A DNA stretch of 64,000 bases from Firmicutes bacterium UBA6113 (GTDB lineage: Bacteria > Bacillota > Clostridia > Tissierellales > Sedimentibacteraceae). Shown here piece after piece: positions 60,697-64,000 of this stretch. Made by a program: the position numbers and the translations under genes. Location of the stretch: positions 24,639 to 88,638 of the forward strand of contig DIWF01000013.1 in assembly GCA_002422545.1 (NCBI GenBank), read 5' to 3'. How positions within the stretch are numbered: position 1 is the stretch's first letter; each line of letters starts with the position of its first letter. A model generated the notes under the pieces. It saw nothing but the letters and a program-made list of their open reading frames with translations. It ran no database searches and had not been told where the DNA came from.

Positions 60697-61557
60697 ATGA
60701 ATGAAAACAAAATAGCAGTACTGACAGATTCCGGCTCGGATATTCCGCAGAATTTGCTGGATAAATTCGGTATTTATCAGCTTTCGCTCAGCATCAATTA
60801 CAAGGACAAATCCTATCGGGACAGAATTGACATTACTCCTGAAGAAGTTTATGAAAGACTGCAGATTGAAATACCTCGCACAAGCCTCCCCACATTGGGG
60901 GAAATCCGTGAAATGCTTGAAAAAATAGTTGCTGATGGATATAGTCACGTGGTCATTCCTGTAATATCATCAGGGCTGAGCGGTACTTATAATGCCATCA
61001 GACAAGTTTGCAGCGAGTTCCATGGCATCAGGACAGCAGTTATTGACACTAAAAATATAGCTCTTGGATCTGGTTTTTTATCTGTCTATGCAGCTCAATT
61101 GGTAGAGAAAAACCTGTTATTTGATGAAATTGTCGAAAAAGTTGAAAATAAAATCAAGGATTCTCACATTTACTACAGCATACAAACTCTCCAATATCTC
61201 ATAAAGGGAGGAAGACTGGGACGGGTTGAAGGAATTATAGGAAGCATGCTTCAGATAAAGCCTATCATTGCATGTGACGATGACGGCATTTATTATACGG
61301 TTGCAAAGGTGCGCGGAAGAAAGCAAAGCATAAACAAGCTGATAGAAATCGTTCAGGATATAATAAAGGACAAGAAAAATTATTATCTGACAATATGCCA
61401 TGGATATGCACAGGAAGAAGCTGACATGGTAAAGGAAAAAATGAAGCCGTACATAAATAATGCAGCCTTGTTCATGGAAGGTCAGATTTCTCCATCCCTT
61501 GGCGTTCACACAGGTCCGGGGCTCATAGGAATAGGGTGTTTTGATCTTGGGGATTGA
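60697..61557 (+). CDS. DegV family fatty-acid-binding protein
   Basis: A 286-residue DegV protein. N-terminal LTDSGSDIPQNLLDKFGI and the second domain with GRLGRVEGIIGSMLQIKPII are family signatures; SSGLSGTYNAIRQ holds the Ser/Thr that contact the carboxylate. Such proteins bind fatty acids and, as FakB, hand them to a kinase for phosphorylation. The kinase (FakA) is not in this window. GAGGAGAAAAC precedes the ATG. Confidence 0.88.
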   Translation: MNENKIAVLTDSGSDIPQNLLDKFGIYQLSLSINYKDKSYRDRIDITPEEVYERLQIEIPRTSLPTLGEIREMLEKIVADGYSHVVIPVISSGLSGTYNAIRQVCSEFHGIRTAVIDTKNIALGSGFLSVYAAQLVEKNLLFDEIVEKVENKIKDSHIYYSIQTLQYLIKGGRLGRVEGIIGSMLQIKPIIACDDDGIYYTVAKVRGRKQSINKLIEIVQDIIKDKKNYYLTICHGYAQEEADMVKEKMKPYINNAALFMEGQISPSLGVHTGPGLIGIGCFDLGD

Positions 61558-61608
61558 TGTGACAGTTTTGTAAATTCTTGTGCAAATCTTATATATGTGG
61601 TAAAATCA

Positions 61609-61660
61609 ATACAGTTTCTGGTGTTGCTTTAAGGCAACTATTGAAGGGAACTGTATTTTT
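61609..61660 (+). promoter_or_regulatory. Structured leader with nested hairpins
   Basis: Outer arms ATACAGTT (61609-61616) and AACTGTAT (61649-61656) enclose an inner hairpin GTTGC (61623-61627)/GCAAC (61634-61638); T-rich sequence follows. It lies before the 61702 gene, in the right place for an attenuator or small regulatory RNA, but matches no riboswitch I know. Confidence 0.45.
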
Positions 61661-61701
61661 ATGTCAGTAAGAATAATGAAGAGAATCTAGAAGGAGCACA
61701 T

Positions 61702-62466
61702 ATGAAATCAGACAGATTTTATGTTGCAACTGTTGCATCAGATGCAGCAGAGGTTGCTGAGGAATATAAAATTGGAATAGAAATAGACGAATTTTGCACC
61801 GCATCCAACATGGATGACGAAAATTTCGAAGAATTGGACTTAAGTGTAAGAAAAAAGATGAAATCTTCACGCAGCCATATATTTCATGCTCCTTTCAATG
61901 AGCTTTTTCCGGCAGCAGTGGATCCGCTTGCTATTAAACTTGCAAACAAAAGGTTTGAGCAGTCATTCAGCCTTGCAAACAGTTATGGAATAAAAAGAAT
62001 GGTTGTGCATTCCGGATATGTTCCTGTGTTGTATTTCAAAGGCTGGTTTCATGAAAAGTCTGTAGAGTTCTGGCAAAATTTCATGAGCAGCAAGCCAGAT
62101 GATTTTCACATAATGATAGAAAATGTGCTGGAGGATGAACCATACACTCTGGCTAAAATAATTGAAGACATCAATGACAAAAGAGTGTCTGCATGCCTTG
62201 ACATAGGCCATGCACACTGCAAGTCGGAGAAGGATTTGATTGAATGGATTGAAGTCCTGGGTCCATTTATTGGGCATGTGCACCTGCACAACAATGACAA
62301 GACTGATGATTGCCACTGGCCCCTTGGAAGGGGCAGTATGGATATGTACAAAATAATGGAAGCCCTTAAAAAAAATTCTCCTGAAAATACCACTTTCACC
62401 GTAGAAAATCAGGAATGCAAAGAGTCGATTCAGTGGCTTGATGAAAACGGGTGGCTGAAAAAATAA
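61702..62466 (+). CDS. Sugar-phosphate isomerase/epimerase-like TIM barrel
   Basis: A 254-residue protein of the xylose-isomerase-like TIM barrel (AP_endonuc_2) superfamily. Candidate metal ligands: Glu in IENVLED (about 136), CLDIGHAHC (Asp and His, about 168-172), HVHLHNND (about 193) and the C-terminal Glu in VENQE. It probably isomerises or epimerises a sugar or a related polyol, substrate unknown. GAAGGAGCACAT precedes ATG 61702; the strand and gap fit a separate transcript. A terminator follows. Confidence 0.8.
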   Translation: MKSDRFYVATVASDAAEVAEEYKIGIEIDEFCTASNMDDENFEELDLSVRKKMKSSRSHIFHAPFNELFPAAVDPLAIKLANKRFEQSFSLANSYGIKRMVVHSGYVPVLYFKGWFHEKSVEFWQNFMSSKPDDFHIMIENVLEDEPYTLAKIIEDINDKRVSACLDIGHAHCKSEKDLIEWIEVLGPFIGHVHLHNNDKTDDCHWPLGRGSMDMYKIMEALKKNSPENTTFTVENQECKESIQWLDENGWLKK

Positions 62467-62469
62467 ATT

Positions 62470-62504
62470 TATTAAAAGCACTTTATCTTAAAAGTGTTTT
62501 TTTA
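62470..62504 (+). terminator. Rho-independent terminator
   Basis: AAAGCACTTTATCTTAAAAGTGTTTTTTT: short stem GCACTTT/AAAGTGT followed by a T run, after the TIM-barrel gene. Confidence 0.75.
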
Positions 62505-62590
62505 TGTGCAGCAGATTATAATATAATCTTAAGTTCCGGTCATATGAATAAAGGTTCCATCAAGAAGCAAAATAAAGAAATAAAATATCA

Positions 62591-62764
62591 CTACCGCTTT
62601 GTTGAGAGCATTGCAATATTTATAATCTTTTTCTTGTAATTTTTCTGATTTCTCCTGTATTTGGCAATTGATATGTAATCCATGTATTCCTTTTCACGCT
62701 GTCTTTTCATTTCCGCGTAATCCTTTAATAGTGCAGTTTTAAATTCCTCCTGAGACATCCCCAT
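62591..62764 (-). CDS. Small basic protein, copy 3 of family (57 aa)
   Basis: Translation of the minus strand from ATG 62764 reads MGMSQEEFKTALLKDYAEMK, then RQREKEYMDYISIAKYR and a Lys/Asn-rich tail, ending at TAG 62591-62593. The alignment with copies 1 and 2 (MGM, EEFKTA, KD, RQ.KEY, SI..YR) is clear, but the DNA is more diverged. AAGGGGGAACAACA precedes the ATG. It lies divergent from the second PstS-like gene, exactly as copy 1 does from the first. Confidence 0.75.
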   Translation of the reverse strand: MGMSQEEFKTALLKDYAEMKRQREKEYMDYISIAKYRRNQKNYKKKIINIAMLSTKR

Positions 62765-62915
62765 TGTTGTTCCCCCTTGAATTATTTTGTGCAGTTAATT
62801 GTCGTAGAGAATATTTAGTTTATTAACTATATGACTGTTTTGCAAAATGCATACATTGAAAATGCAAATGCAAAATTCCAAATGTAAAATAAATTCTTAA
62901 AATAAGATGTAAATA

Positions 62916-62969
62916 ATTACATGATTTTTACATTTACATGCTTTTTCTTTTACTTTGAGGCTTTATACT
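62916..62969 (+). promoter_or_regulatory. Pho-box-like promoter of second PstS-like gene
   Basis: ATTACA (62916), TTTACA (62927), TTTACT (62949) in steps of 11 and 22, then 9 bases and TATACT (62964-62969). Same layout as at 29742-29795. Confidence 0.75.
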
Positions 62970-63000
62970 GACTTCAAGATAAAACTTAAAGGAGAATAAA

Positions 63001-63894
63001 ATGAAATCAAAAAAAATATTAACTTTAATATCATCGTTATTGATAATGACAATTGCTTTTGCAGGATGTTCAAATAATGGAAACGAAGGAACGCAGGCAG
63101 CGGCAGGTTTTGACGCAGCAAAGTCAATAACTGTAATAGCAAGAGATGCAGCTTCAGGAACAAGAGGAGCCTTCCATGAACTCATGAAAATAAAAGTAAA
63201 AGAAGGGGACACTGAAGTAGACAAGCTTGTTACAGGAGCATTGGAATTTGACGGAACCGACAAGGTTATAACAGCTGTTGAAGGAGATTTGTACGGAATA
63301 GGATATATTTCTTTAGGTTCAGTAAGCGACAGAATTGCTGCTGTTAAAGTTGACGGTGTGGATCCTACAATTGAAAATGTTAAGAACGGACAGTACAAGG
63401 TGGCGAGACCATTTTTACTTGTTACAAAAGGAAATGAAAGTGAACTGGTTAAAGATTTTATAGCATTTACAGAATCAGTACAGGGACAAAAATTAGTAGA
63501 AGAAAAACATTACATTTCATCAGTAGAAAACCCTAAGGAATATGAAGCTAAAAAATTGTCAGGAACTATAAAGGTTGCCGGTTCTACATCTGTAACTCCG
63601 CTTATGGAAAAGCTGCAGGAAGCATACAAGGAAATTAATCCGGACGTAGTGTTTGAAATGCAGTCAAACGGTTCATCACAGGGAATAAAGGCAGCAATTG
63701 ACGGATCATATGAAATTGGAATGAGTTCAAGGGAATTGAAGGATGAGGAAAAATCCCAGCTGAACGAGTATACTCTTGCAATAGACGGCATAGCTGTAAT
63801 ATTAAACAAGGAAAATCCAATAACTGATATTACATCAGAAAATATAACAAAGATTTACACCGGGGAAATAACCAAGTGGTCTGAAGTGCAATAA
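63001..63894 (+). CDS. PstS-like phosphate-binding lipoprotein, permuted order
   Basis: A 297-residue lipoprotein (lipobox FAGC, Cys about 23). As in the 29832 product, the segment normally C-terminal in PstS (SITVIARDAASGTRGAFHEL; YGIGYISLGSVSDR; ARPFLLVTKG) is at about 40-180, and the normally N-terminal one (SGTIKVAGSTSVTPLMEKLQ; SNGSSQGIKAAIDGSYEIGM; TGEITKWSEV) at about 186-297. Phosphate-contact serines and threonines are kept. The pstCAB genes, if present, lie beyond the window. AAAGGAGAATAAA precedes the ATG. Confidence 0.83.
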   Translation: MKSKKILTLISSLLIMTIAFAGCSNNGNEGTQAAAGFDAAKSITVIARDAASGTRGAFHELMKIKVKEGDTEVDKLVTGALEFDGTDKVITAVEGDLYGIGYISLGSVSDRIAAVKVDGVDPTIENVKNGQYKVARPFLLVTKGNESELVKDFIAFTESVQGQKLVEEKHYISSVENPKEYEAKKLSGTIKVAGSTSVTPLMEKLQEAYKEINPDVVFEMQSNGSSQGIKAAIDGSYEIGMSSRELKDEEKSQLNEYTLAIDGIAVILNKENPITDITSENITKIYTGEITKWSEVQ

Positions 63895-64000
63895 CAATTA
63901 AAATCATCATTAAATCCAGATGATTCAGACCATTGATAATATTATTTTCCACAATTTGTAGGGGCGGATCTTGTATCCAATGTCATTAAGTTAAGATATT

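Noticed and set aside
62766..62915. Pho-box promoter for the third small basic protein
   Set aside because: TTTACA- and TTTGCA-like words occur on the minus strand but not at 11-bp spacing nor 9 bases before a clear -10.

Overview
The window looks like chromosome from a low-GC, anaerobic, endospore-forming Firmicute of the Clostridia/Tissierellia type. The evidence is AT-rich DNA, AGGAGG-type ribosome sites, TTGACA/TATAAT promoters, a SpoIID/peptidoglycan-binding protein, flavin-linked reductases and DegV/DUF1836/DUF2935 proteins. The genus is not proven; a Sedimentibacter-like organism is my best guess. I saw no rRNA, tRNA, CRISPR array, intact transposase or prophage.

Region 1-18.3 kb is accessory and partly decaying. 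It holds a LysR/dicarboxylate-type symporter/class V aminotransferase unit, an ECF sigma factor with its anti-sigma factor, and a run of membrane-anchored proteins of unknown function, including a gluzincin-like protein and a DUF5050-like protein. Several genes are broken: a CPBP protease by a TGA, a DUF2249 gene by an internal deletion, a Lin0512-family gene to a remnant, and two small genes by frameshifts. A GTGACAAGGGGACGGGG-type repeat is scattered here and nowhere else in the window.

Region 18.5-28.5 kb carries three regulator/target units: a TetR-MATE operon, a TetR-membrane protein unit sharing a TGAAC-N3-GTTCA operator, and an HxlR/flavin-barrel pair. Between them lie lipoproteins, an FMN reductase, small membrane proteins and acetyltransferases.

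Region 28.6-42 kb, plus the right end (62.6-64 kb), carries what looks like a phosphate-starvation regulon. It includes a PhoB-like response regulator, two PstS-like lipoproteins whose two halves are in swapped order, alkaline phosphatase, an EAL-CBS-GGDEF protein and three copies of a small basic protein. Six promoters carry TTTACA-like boxes on an 11-bp period, usually ending 9 bp before the -10. A Zur-Znu zinc uptake operon (30.9-35.1 kb) and a decayed PEP-utilising enzyme lie inside this region.

Region 42-64 kb is more ordinary core DNA. It has KdpDE-type regulators next to a split TrkA/TrkH potassium system, a flavocytochrome-type reductase, a PrpF isomerase, a MarR-controlled quinone/catechol stress operon (extradiol dioxygenase, nitroreductase), an IscU-like scaffold variant opposite cysK, a quinone oxidoreductase, a cell-wall-repeat protein without a signal peptide, DUF1836-DegV and a sugar-isomerase-like TIM barrel.
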